Assembly (NCBI GenBank): GCA_963805325.1
Contig: CAWDTS010000001.1
Span: 562,874 to 626,873 of the forward strand
Direction: 5' to 3'
Source: DASWJZ01 sp963805325
GTDB taxonomy: Bacteria > Pseudomonadota > Alphaproteobacteria > Rhizobiales > Afifellaceae
DNA length: 64,000 bases
Shown here: positions 8,704 to 16,311 of the stretch, one piece after another
How positions within the stretch are numbered: the stretch's first letter is position 1
Layout of the letters: every line of letters starts with the position of its first letter
The notes under the pieces: model-generated
The model's input: only the letters and a program-made list of their open reading frames with translations
Told to the model about the DNA's origin: nothing
The model's database searches: none
Program-made: the position numbers and the translations under genes

Positions 8704-11700
8704 TCAAAACAGCGAAAGCTGCGCCAGCTCCGGCCTTCTGCGCGGCAGCGTCTTGGGCTGGTCGCGCAGAAGCTCGGCCTCGATGTCCTTGAGGAAGGGG
8801 GAAGCCTCAAGCCGACGACCGCGCTTGCCGCGCCAAGACCGCTCCTCGGCGCGGGTCAGGAAGAGCCGGTCCTTGGCGCGCGTCATCGCGACATAGAAGA
8901 GCCGACGCTCCTCCGCGAGGGTCGCCTCGTCCGCGGCTCCGAAGCGGAGCGGCGCGATGCCGTCCTCCAGCCCGACGACGAAGACGACCGCGAATTCCAG
9001 CCCCTTCGCCGCGTGCATTGTGAGAAGCGCGACGCGGTCGGCACGCGCGTCGAAGAAGTCGGACTCGTCGGCGAGCGCGAGCGCTTCCGCGAAGCGCGCC
9101 CGGTCGTTGCCGCATCGGTCGGCGAGCTGGGTCAGCCAGCGAAGCGGCTCGCTCGTGTCGCCCGCCGCCGAGCTTGCGGCTTCGCGCAGCGCATCGGCGA
9201 GCGGTGCGTCCGGCGCGGTGTCGAGCGAAGAAAGCAGCGCGCGAACCGCCTCGTTGTGGAGCAGCGGGCGGCGAGCGCCCGTCGCGAAGGGCATGCCGGA
9301 GCGCCGGAACGCCTCGACCAGCGCGGCGGACTGCGCTTCGGTGCGGTAGAGCACCGCGATATCGCCGAAGGCGACGCCCTTCTCCGCCGCCGCCCGGCCG
9401 CGGCCGCTGTCGATGGAGAAGAAGCTATGGCCGCCGAGCAGGCCCTCGATCTCCTTCACCACGAATTCCGCCTCGGCGCGCTCGGTCGGCGCGGCGTGGA
9501 TGGCAATGCGGTCGTGTATCTCGCGCACGATCTCGGCCAGATTCGGCTCGGCATTCGTCGCGATCACCTGCGACGCCGCCTGCACGATGGTGCCGCTCGA
9601 ACGGTAGTTGCGGCGCAGCCTGAGCGTCGTCGCGGCTGGATAGTCCTCTTGAAAGCGCGCGAAGGACGAAGCGTCGGCGCCGCGGAAGCCGTAGATCGCC
9701 TGGTCCGGATCGCCGATGACGCAAATGTCCTTCGGCGCGACGAGGCGCAGCAGCCGGTATTGCGCCTCGTCGAGATCCTGGAACTCGTCCACGCAGAGCG
9801 CGCGGACCCTGCGGCGCAGGCGCGCGGCGATCTCGGCGTCGCGCTGAAGCGCCTCGGCCGCGAGTAGGACGAGATCGTCGAAATCGACCCAATTGCGGGT
9901 CGTCATCAACGTGGAATAGGCGGCGATCGCCGTCGCCAGCTTCTCGTCGAGCGCCTGCGATCCGCCCCGCTTCACCTTGGAGATGCGGCGGAGAAGCGTC
10001 GCCGCCTTGCTCTCCGTGACGTCGAGCAGCTCGGCGAGCTCCTTCGTCCGCTCCGTGTCGCCGGCGATGACGAAGCCGGGATCGAGACGCGCGGCGCGCG
10101 GCTTCTCGCGGAGGATCGAGAGGCCGAGCGAATGGAAGGTGTGGACGGGTATCTGCTCCGCCTGCTGCGGCAGGAGATGCTTCAGCCGCTCGCGCATTTC
10201 CGCGGCGGCGCGGCGGGTAAAGGTGATCGCGAGGCAGTTCTCGGCCGGCACGCCGCGCTCGGCAACGAGGTGCGCGATCCGGTGCGTCAGCATCCGCGTC
10301 TTGCCGGAGCCGGGTCCGGCGATCACGATCAGCGGACCTTCGGCACTCGCGGCGCCGCGCTGGTGGTCGTCGAGGGCGGAGAGGATGGTTGAATACACGC
10401 CCTCATCCTGAGGTGCGGGACCGGCGGAGCCGGAACCGCCTCGAAGGATCGGATCGAGGGCGCCTTCGTCGCCAGTCCGCCCCTTCGAGGCTCGCTCCGC
10501 TCGCACCTCAGGATGAGGCGGACTGGGTGTCGATGCGTCGAAAGGTGGCTTTCCCTCCTCCCCCGCCCTTCGTGGCGCGGTCGGTGCATCAAACAGCAGC
10601 GCGCCGGTCTTGCGCTGCTCCAGTTCGCCCGGCTCAAAAAGCCGGATCACGCCATATTCGCCGTCATAGCCCGCCTCGCGGATCACCTTGCCGGCGCGAA
10701 GCCGCGAGACCGCCTCGGCAAGGAGCGGCGATCCGGCGCGTTCGATCGCGTCGATCGGCGTCGTCTCCAGGATCTGAAGCTCCGGGCCGAGCCTCGCGAG
10801 TGCGTGGTCGTAGCTCTCGGCGACGCGCTTCGACGATGGGCCGACTCCCAGCATCTCGCCGATGATCTCCGGCAACGGCACGAGGCTTTTCACCTCGCCC
10901 GCGGTCGGCGGCGGTGTCGGCGCGTCGCGGTCGGCGAGCGTGTCGACGCGGTGCTCCACCCCAATCGTCAGTGCGCCGCCGCAGACCGGGCAGCGGCCGC
11001 CGTTCGCGATCGTCTCTTTCGGGGTGAGGCGTACACCGCATTTCCGATGTCCGTCGGCGTGGTACTTCCCCTCCTCCGGAAAGAATTCCACGGTGCCGCC
11101 ATAGCCCTCGCCGAATTCGAGCGCGCGGCGGAGCGAAAAATAATCCGGCGCGCAGTCGAAGAACGTCGCCTCGCGTCCGAGCTTGCCGGGCGAATGCGCG
11201 TCGGAATTCGAGGTCAGGCGATAGCGGTCGAGAAACGAGATGCGCCAGTTCATCGCCGGGTCGGAGGAAAGGCCGGTCTCGACCGCGAAGATTTCTCCGC
11301 CGAGATCGCCATAGCACTCGGCGATGGAATCGAAGCCGGACTGCGATCCGAGCGCCGCGAACCACGGCGTCCAGATATGCGCCGGCACGAGATAGGCGTC
11401 CGGCCCGCTTTCGAGCGCGGTCTCAAGCAGGTTGCGGGAATCGAGCCCGAGAATCGGGCGGCCGTCGGACGCGATGTTGCCGATCGAGGCGAGCTTCGCG
11501 GCAAGCTTGTCGACGGTCGCAAAGTCCGGCGCGTAGATCAGGTGGTGGATCTTCCGCGTCTTTTCGCCCTTCTTGTAAATGGTGGAGATCTCGGTCGCGA
11601 GCATGAAGGACGGGAGCGCGCGGCACGAGGGCGGAAGCTTCGCCGCCACCTCCGCCTCGATCTCCGGCTTCAGGCGGAAGAGCCCCGGCGCGGCGGGGAC

Positions 11701-11868
11701 GAGCTTCTCCTTCAGCTCCTGAAGCCAAACCGGGTGCACGCAGTCGCCGGTCGCGACGACGGCGATGCCCTTTCGCGCGCCCCAGAAGGCCAGATGTTCG
11801 AGATCGAGGTCGCGGCTCGTCGCGCGCGAGTATTTGGAGTGGACGTGGAGGTCGGCGTGGAAGCGCAT
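8704..11868 (-). CDS. PHP-domain / UvrD-type DNA helicase fusion
   Basis: 1054-residue protein. Residues about 1-300 form a PHP-type domain (start MRFHADLHVHSKYSRA, with HxH metal ligands; later SNSDAHS), then a CxxC zinc-like element (RCPVCGG). From about residue 515 it is a superfamily-1 helicase: Walker A AGPGSGKT, motif II VDEFQDLDEAQYR, motif III GDPDQAIYGFRGA and motif VI YVAMTRAKDRLFLT. The PHP metal site suggests phosphoesterase activity coupled to unwinding, probably in repair. Residues about 450-489 between the domains are encoded by a palindromic intergenic-type repeat (10400-10518). Followed by the LtrA gene. Confidence 0.88.
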   Translation of the reverse strand: MRFHADLHVHSKYSRATSRDLDLEHLAFWGARKGIAVVATGDCVHPVWLQELKEKLVPAAPGLFRLKPEIEAEVAAKLPPSCRALPSFMLATEISTIYKKGEKTRKIHHLIYAPDFATVDKLAAKLASIGNIASDGRPILGLDSRNLLETALESGPDAYLVPAHIWTPWFAALGSQSGFDSIAECYGDLGGEIFAVETGLSSDPAMNWRISFLDRYRLTSNSDAHSPGKLGREATFFDCAPDYFSLRRALEFGEGYGGTVEFFPEEGKYHADGHRKCGVRLTPKETIANGGRCPVCGGALTIGVEHRVDTLADRDAPTPPPTAGEVKSLVPLPEIIGEMLGVGPSSKRVAESYDHALARLGPELQILETTPIDAIERAGSPLLAEAVSRLRAGKVIREAGYDGEYGVIRLFEPGELEQRKTGALLFDAPTAPRRAGEEGKPPFDASTPSPPHPEVRAERASKGRTGDEGALDPILRGGSGSAGPAPQDEGVYSTILSALDDHQRGAASAEGPLIVIAGPGSGKTRMLTHRIAHLVAERGVPAENCLAITFTRRAAAEMRERLKHLLPQQAEQIPVHTFHSLGLSILREKPRAARLDPGFVIAGDTERTKELAELLDVTESKAATLLRRISKVKRGGSQALDEKLATAIAAYSTLMTTRNWVDFDDLVLLAAEALQRDAEIAARLRRRVRALCVDEFQDLDEAQYRLLRLVAPKDICVIGDPDQAIYGFRGADASSFARFQEDYPAATTLRLRRNYRSSGTIVQAASQVIATNAEPNLAEIVREIHDRIAIHAAPTERAEAEFVVKEIEGLLGGHSFFSIDSGRGRAAAEKGVAFGDIAVLYRTEAQSAALVEAFRRSGMPFATGARRPLLHNEAVRALLSSLDTAPDAPLADALREAASSAAGDTSEPLRWLTQLADRCGNDRARFAEALALADESDFFDARADRVALLTMHAAKGLEFAVVFVVGLEDGIAPLRFGAADEATLAEERRLFYVAMTRAKDRLFLTRAEERSWRGKRGRRLEASPFLKDIEAELLRDQPKTLPRRRPELAQLSLF
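10400..10518. repeat. Family-2 palindromic repeat inside the helicase gene
   Basis: Starts CCCTCATCCTGAGGTGC and ends GCACCTCAGGATGAGG, with CCTCGAAGGATCGGATCGAG and CGAGGCTCGCTCCGCTCGC inside, so it is homologous to the intergenic repeat at 4774-4891. Here it lies within an open reading frame and is translated as a low-complexity Pro/Gly/Glu-rich linker between the PHP and helicase domains without breaking the frame. Confidence 0.8.
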
Positions 11869-11982
11869 CTCGGCCCTCCGCTTGGTCTTATCTCTCTAGA
11901 CGATTTGGATCGCGCTTTCGGGAGCCACGCCGTGCGCCCTGTGGAAAAGAGGGGACAAGCCATTCACGGCCCGGCGATGCGC

Positions 11983-12396
11983 CTATGGCTTTGTGTCGAG
12001 GTTCTGTCGGAAGGCCCTGCCGACAAGCCAGAGCGGCACGAGGAAGAAGACCGCCTCGACGAGAAGGATCGGCCAGTAGGCAAGCGTGCCGAGCCAGATC
12101 ATGACTACGGCGAAGAAGAGCGCCGCGAGCTTGCGCGCGAAGAGTGCCGAGGCGAGGAGCAGAGGGTTGCGCAGCGGATTCAGCCCTGCCTGCACGTAGG
12201 TCATCCCAAGCGCAATCGAGCTGACGCCGGCGAAGCGGACAAAGATTTGCGGGTCGGGCTCCAGCGGAAAGCCGATGAGCTCGAAATAGCGGGTCGGCGC
12301 AAAGATCAGCAGCAGGCCATTCACGACGTTAACGGCGACGCCGATCAGGATGACTCGTCCGAGCCATTTTCCGTATCTGCCGGTGGCGCCAATCAT
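11983..12396 (-). CDS. Small four-helix membrane protein of unknown function
   Basis: 137 residues with four hydrophobic segments (about 14-33, 49-68, 84-104 and 107-127). No motif I recognise; GRVILIGVAVNVVNGLLLIF and the final LVPLWLVGRAF are characteristic only of a membrane protein. It lies 31 bases downstream of the di-haem cytochrome gene, on the same strand, and so ends the locus A oxidase operon. It could hold the cytochrome or quinone partner at the membrane, but that is a guess from position. No counterpart is seen in locus B. Confidence 0.65.
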   Translation of the reverse strand: MIGATGRYGKWLGRVILIGVAVNVVNGLLLIFAPTRYFELIGFPLEPDPQIFVRFAGVSSIALGMTYVQAGLNPLRNPLLLASALFARKLAALFFAVVMIWLGTLAYWPILLVEAVFFLVPLWLVGRAFRQNLDTKP

Positions 12397-12427
12397 CGCC
12401 TTCTCCCTTGTCTGTCGTCAGGCGCGG

Positions 12428-13990
12428 TCAAAACGTCTTCAGATATTCGAGCAGCGCGTCCTTATCCGCCGGCGGAAGCGCGGTGCCGTAGAGGTGGCCG
12501 ACGTTGCGGTTGCCGCGATCCGGCCCGCCGTTCTTCTGCCGCGTGTCGAAGCAGAAGAGCGGGCCGTAGTAGACCTCCGGATCGCAAGGCTCGGCGCGGA
12601 AACCGCCGTTCGCGACATCGAGCGTGTCGTCGCCGCGCACGAACGCGACCGGACGCTCTTCCGGCGGGTTCAGGAGGTCGCGGAGCGTCGGCACGGAGCC
12701 GTTGTGGAGATAGGGCGCGCGCAGCCAGAGCCCGTCGAGCGGCGGGTTGGCATAGCCGGCGGTCTTCTTGAAATGCGTGAAACGGTAGAGCGGATCGTTC
12801 TTGAAGAAGGTGGCGAGCTGCAGATCGCGAAGCTTCTCCGTGTAGGAATCGAGACGCCCGCGGTCGGTGCCGATCTCTTCGACCGGCGTGACGCGTCCAA
12901 TCCTGTCGCCGGAGAAGACATAGCCGTCGGCGTCCTGATAGCCGTGGCAGTTCGCGCATTCGCGCATGTAGATGCTGCGGCCGAGCGCGGCCTTCGGCGC
13001 ATCGACACGATAGGGCGAAGGCGGCGGGCGAAGGTCGAGCAGCCATTCGGCAACGCGCTGGATCGCGACATGATCGACCGTGCGCTCGGTTACGCCGGCG
13101 CCGATCGCCGCCGAAAGGTTCCGCTCCTGGAGCAAATCGTTGTTGCCATCCCAATCCAGGTCCATGACCCGATCTCCTCGCGCCCGTTGCTGGAAGACCG
13201 AAGGTAGATCGGCGACGCCGTGCCGCTCGTTCGGGGAAAGATCATCGAGCCGCATGCCGAACTGGATCGCCTTATAGGGATTGAACGTGTCAACGCGGCC
13301 CGGCCCCCAGGTGACCTCTTGGCCCATGATGGGGCCGAGGCTTTCGCTTGTGTGCCTCAGGTCGCGAAGGACGCGCGGAATGACGTAAAATCGATAAAGC
13401 ACCCAATCCACCGGTCCGAAGCGCGCGCCAGCGCGGCGCATGCCGTCCATGACCGAGCGCGGCGTCAGGCGGCTGTCCGCGACCGCCTTGAAGAGGAAGC
13501 GCACGAAGCTCTCGAAGTCGAGGTTGTTGGAGGGCATGCCGAGCACGATGTGGCGGGCGCCGTCCTCGCCGGTATAGGTGCCGGTGTGGCAGGCGGCGCA
13601 GTTCAGCCAGGCGAGTTCCACGCCGCGATAGTTGCGACGCGAGACGCCGATCGGGAGATCGCGGTCCGGCTCATAGAGAAAGCCGAAGACGCGAAGCCCG
13701 TCCGGCCCGAGCTCGTTCTCGAACATGATCGGGAGCGCGCGCCACATCCAGTAAGGCAAGCCGCTCTCCGGCTCGCTGCCGATCGAGCCATATTTGAAAT
13801 GGTCGCCGATATTGGCGTAGCGCACGGGTTCGTCGGTGCTCAGCCGCCAGAGATTGGTGACGACGAGGACCGCCGCGACGACGAGGATCAGGACAAGCGG
13901 GCCGAGGGTCCAGAGGCGCTTTCGCCTCAGGCGACCTTCCACCTCCTGCACGAGGGTGACGGGCGGATCGGGAATGCGGATCGCTGTCAT
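12428..13990 (-). CDS. Membrane-anchored di-haem cytochrome c (locus A)
   Basis: 520 residues. One N-terminal transmembrane segment (about 28-47) anchors a periplasmic part with two haem c sites, CAACH at 131-135 and CANCH at 345-349. The C-terminal region FTHFKKTAGYANPPLDGLW and APYLHNGSVPTLRDLL resembles the di-haem cytochrome peroxidase/rubber-oxygenase (RoxA) superfamily. It could pass electrons to the oxidases upstream or be an oxygenase itself. Start chosen at the ATG giving MTAIRIPDPPV, 14 bases after the OYE stop. Its closest relative in the window is the frameshifted cytochrome at 44131-45650, which has the same layout and the same position in its operon. Confidence 0.82.
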   Translation of the reverse strand: MTAIRIPDPPVTLVQEVEGRLRRKRLWTLGPLVLILVVAAVLVVTNLWRLSTDEPVRYANIGDHFKYGSIGSEPESGLPYWMWRALPIMFENELGPDGLRVFGFLYEPDRDLPIGVSRRNYRGVELAWLNCAACHTGTYTGEDGARHIVLGMPSNNLDFESFVRFLFKAVADSRLTPRSVMDGMRRAGARFGPVDWVLYRFYVIPRVLRDLRHTSESLGPIMGQEVTWGPGRVDTFNPYKAIQFGMRLDDLSPNERHGVADLPSVFQQRARGDRVMDLDWDGNNDLLQERNLSAAIGAGVTERTVDHVAIQRVAEWLLDLRPPPSPYRVDAPKAALGRSIYMRECANCHGYQDADGYVFSGDRIGRVTPVEEIGTDRGRLDSYTEKLRDLQLATFFKNDPLYRFTHFKKTAGYANPPLDGLWLRAPYLHNGSVPTLRDLLNPPEERPVAFVRGDDTLDVANGGFRAEPCDPEVYYGPLFCFDTRQKNGGPDRGNRNVGHLYGTALPPADKDALLEYLKTF

Positions 13991-14003
13991 GCCGCCGCCT
14001 TGC

Positions 14004-15338
14004 TCATGACACCCGGTAGGCGGGAGGCGTATCGTAGACGGAGAGGATCTCGGCGAGCATTGCTTCGACATCGCCGCCGAAGCGCGGCAGCTCGTAGCAG
14101 CCGAGCGGGTTCTTCGGCGCGTTCAAGAGGCACTTGTTGCAATAGGTGCAGGGCCGCTCCGGCAGATCGAAGCCCTTCTCGAACCAGCGCACGAGGTCGG
14201 GGTTGGCGATCAGCGGACGCGCGATGGCGACGGCATCGAACGAACCGTCATCGAGCCCCATGCGGATCAGCCGCGCGTCCTGGTAGCCGCCGGTCGAGAT
14301 CACGGGGATAGACACGACCTGCTTGATGGCGCGCGCTCCGTCGATGCCGACGCCTTCGGGCGGGTTCAGCTTCTTCTTGCGCTCCCAGATCCAGGCGAAG
14401 ATCGGGCGAAGCAGGTGATAGCGGAACAGGAGATAGTTCCGCATCGTGCGCGTCCCCGACGAGATCATAGCATCGTAGCTCGCCGCGATCGTGTTGAAGG
14501 AAAAGCCGCCCGGCGGATTGAGCGGATGCGGGAAAAGGCTGCCCGTCGAAACATGGATCGCGTGCGCGCCCGCCGTCTCAACCCACTTCGCGACCTCGAC
14601 AGTCTCCGCGAGGCCGTCTCCCTTCGGCTCCCACGGAATGACGTCGTTCTGGTCGATCGCGGACAGCTTCACCTGAAGATGGAAGCTCGGGCCGACCGTC
14701 TCGCGGATCCTGGCAATGACATCGAGCAAGAGGCGCGCGCGATTGAAGAGCGAGCCGCCATATTCGTCGGTGCGGTCGTTAATGCCGGAGCTCAGAAACT
14801 GTGTGAAGAGGTAGCCGTTCGCGGCATGCAGCTCGATGCCGTCGAGCCCGGCCTCCTTGGCGCGGCGTGCGCCCTGGCCGAAAGCGTCGATCACGTCGTC
14901 GATCTGCCAGCGCGTCATCGCCTGGCAGGGGAAACCATGCAGCGGCTCGGTGCGCGAGGTCGAGGAGAGCGCCTTGCGCCAGCGATTGGAGACGCCCGGC
15001 CGGTCCTGCTGACGGCCGGAGTGGCTGAGCTGCATGATGAAGCGGCAATCGTATTTGTGCGCCTGCTCGCCGATCACGCTCCAGAACGGGATGTGCTCGT
15101 CGCGGTGGATGGTGGCGTAGAAGGGAAGGATGCGGCCGCGCATCATCACCGGCACGTAGGAGGAGATGATCGCGCCGACGCCGCCTTTTGCGAAGCGCGC
15201 CTCCCAGTTGATGCGGGTCTGCGTCCCCGAGCCGTCCTCGTTGTCGAACTGGCCGGAGATCGACGAGCGGAAGATGCGGTTCTTGACGCGCAGCCCGCTC
15301 TTGAAGCGGATCGGGCGGAGAATCGGGTCGTCGCTCAT
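14004..15338 (-). CDS. Old-yellow-enzyme / 2,4-dienoyl-CoA reductase-like FMN oxidoreductase (locus A)
   Basis: 444-residue TIM-barrel flavin oxidoreductase. The LSHSGRQ segment, the substrate loop DGIELHAANGYLFTQFLS and NDRTDEYGGS are the OYE hallmarks. The C-terminus carries CTYCNKC then C about 11 residues later (NPLGCYE), a CxxCxxC-x(n)-C cluster like the 4Fe-4S site of dienoyl-CoA reductases, but the second flavin/NAD domain of those enzymes is absent. The ATG at 15338 overlaps the TGA of the upstream gene (ATGA), implying translational coupling. By analogy with plant OPR enzymes it could reduce an enone in an oxidised lipid; this is inference from context. Paralogue: 42766-44112. Confidence 0.85.
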   Translation of the reverse strand: MSDDPILRPIRFKSGLRVKNRIFRSSISGQFDNEDGSGTQTRINWEARFAKGGVGAIISSYVPVMMRGRILPFYATIHRDEHIPFWSVIGEQAHKYDCRFIMQLSHSGRQQDRPGVSNRWRKALSSTSRTEPLHGFPCQAMTRWQIDDVIDAFGQGARRAKEAGLDGIELHAANGYLFTQFLSSGINDRTDEYGGSLFNRARLLLDVIARIRETVGPSFHLQVKLSAIDQNDVIPWEPKGDGLAETVEVAKWVETAGAHAIHVSTGSLFPHPLNPPGGFSFNTIAASYDAMISSGTRTMRNYLLFRYHLLRPIFAWIWERKKKLNPPEGVGIDGARAIKQVVSIPVISTGGYQDARLIRMGLDDGSFDAVAIARPLIANPDLVRWFEKGFDLPERPCTYCNKCLLNAPKNPLGCYELPRFGGDVEAMLAEILSVYDTPPAYRVS

Positions 15339-16276
15339 CGCCGATCCCGCCCAAGCGAGCGCCGCCAAATCTCGGCGAAGAGATCCGGCACCCATTCGCG
15401 CGCCGGACAGGCGGACCAGCTTCCCTCGTTGAAGATCAGGCGCCGGTCCTCGTCCTGCGCCTCGCTGCGGTCGAAGCGGATGACGGCGCCGCGACGAAGC
15501 GGCTTTCGCGTCTCGGGCACGTCGATCTTCACGTTGGCGCGGCGAAGCGCCAGGCGCGGATCGGACGGCAGGGCGAGCGGCCGGACGCCGCGGATCAGCG
15601 TCATCGGCCCAACGAGCGAACGCGCGGCGGCAGCATCCGAGCGTATCTGCGCCGGGTCGCGGGTCGCGAGCCGGAGGTCGCGCATCCGCTCGAAGCTCGG
15701 GACCATGTTGCCGAGCGGCAGCGAGATGGCGTGCGCGCAATAAGGATCGTTGCGTGCCGCCTTGAGGATCGTGAGGCGCGCCCGCCGAAGCGTGCCGGAG
15801 AGCCTCAGCCGCATTGCCTTCAGAAGTCCCGCCTGCGGCCAGTTCGCTAGGACGTCCGCCGCGTCGTAGGTCACGCGCGTGGCGTTGAAGCCGACATGAA
15901 AGGCCCGGCCGACCGCCTGTTGCAGCGCTTCGCCGATGGCCGGCTTTCCGGCGTCCCTGTCGACCAGAAGGTCGGCGAGACGGTCGAGCGTCTCGGCATC
16001 GAAGCCGCGGCGGCGGGCATTGCCACTCAGGCGGACATGAAGCGCTTCGCTTTCCTTCTGCCGCCTTTCGTCGCCACGCGGCAGGAAGGAGGGCCAGAGC
16101 CGCCCGTCGATGTGGAACACCGAGCGAATGCGGGCGCGCAAGAGCCGCGTGACAAGCGGACCCTCGCTGTCGAACACGCGATCGATGCGCGGATGCGAGT
16201 CGAGCGCACGGATCGACGCCGCCTCGTCGGCGGTGAAGAGATCGATCACGCCCGGAATGCGCAGGTGCCGAGCCAT
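15335..16276 (-). CDS. Unrecognised protein, possibly a short divergent P450-like haem-thiolate protein (locus A)
   Basis: 313 residues from the ATG giving MARHLRIPGVIDL (16276); the frame opens slightly earlier at 16336. I do not firmly recognise it. Three features recall cytochrome P450: an ERMR (ExxR) near residue 200, a segment RRANVKIDVPETRKPLRRGA like the strand region after the K helix, and near the end FNEGSWSACPAREW, which resembles the cysteine haem loop but with one extra residue. Length is well under the 400 of a normal P450 and no I helix is evident. It lies between the haem peroxidase and the OYE, the slot that holds the lipoxygenase in locus B. Function unproven. Confidence 0.5.
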   Translation of the reverse strand: MARHLRIPGVIDLFTADEAASIRALDSHPRIDRVFDSEGPLVTRLLRARIRSVFHIDGRLWPSFLPRGDERRQKESEALHVRLSGNARRRGFDAETLDRLADLLVDRDAGKPAIGEALQQAVGRAFHVGFNATRVTYDAADVLANWPQAGLLKAMRLRLSGTLRRARLTILKAARNDPYCAHAISLPLGNMVPSFERMRDLRLATRDPAQIRSDAAAARSLVGPMTLIRGVRPLALPSDPRLALRRANVKIDVPETRKPLRRGAVIRFDRSEAQDEDRRLIFNEGSWSACPAREWVPDLFAEIWRRSLGRDRR

Positions 16277-16311
16277 TCTCCGATCCGCTTTCGCGCAGGC
16301 CGCCGGAGGCC

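Noticed and set aside
10513..12771. 752-codon plus-strand open frame across the helicase and cytochrome genes
   Set aside because: Spans two minus-strand genes and has low-complexity Arg/Glu/Ala composition; no start signal or domain.
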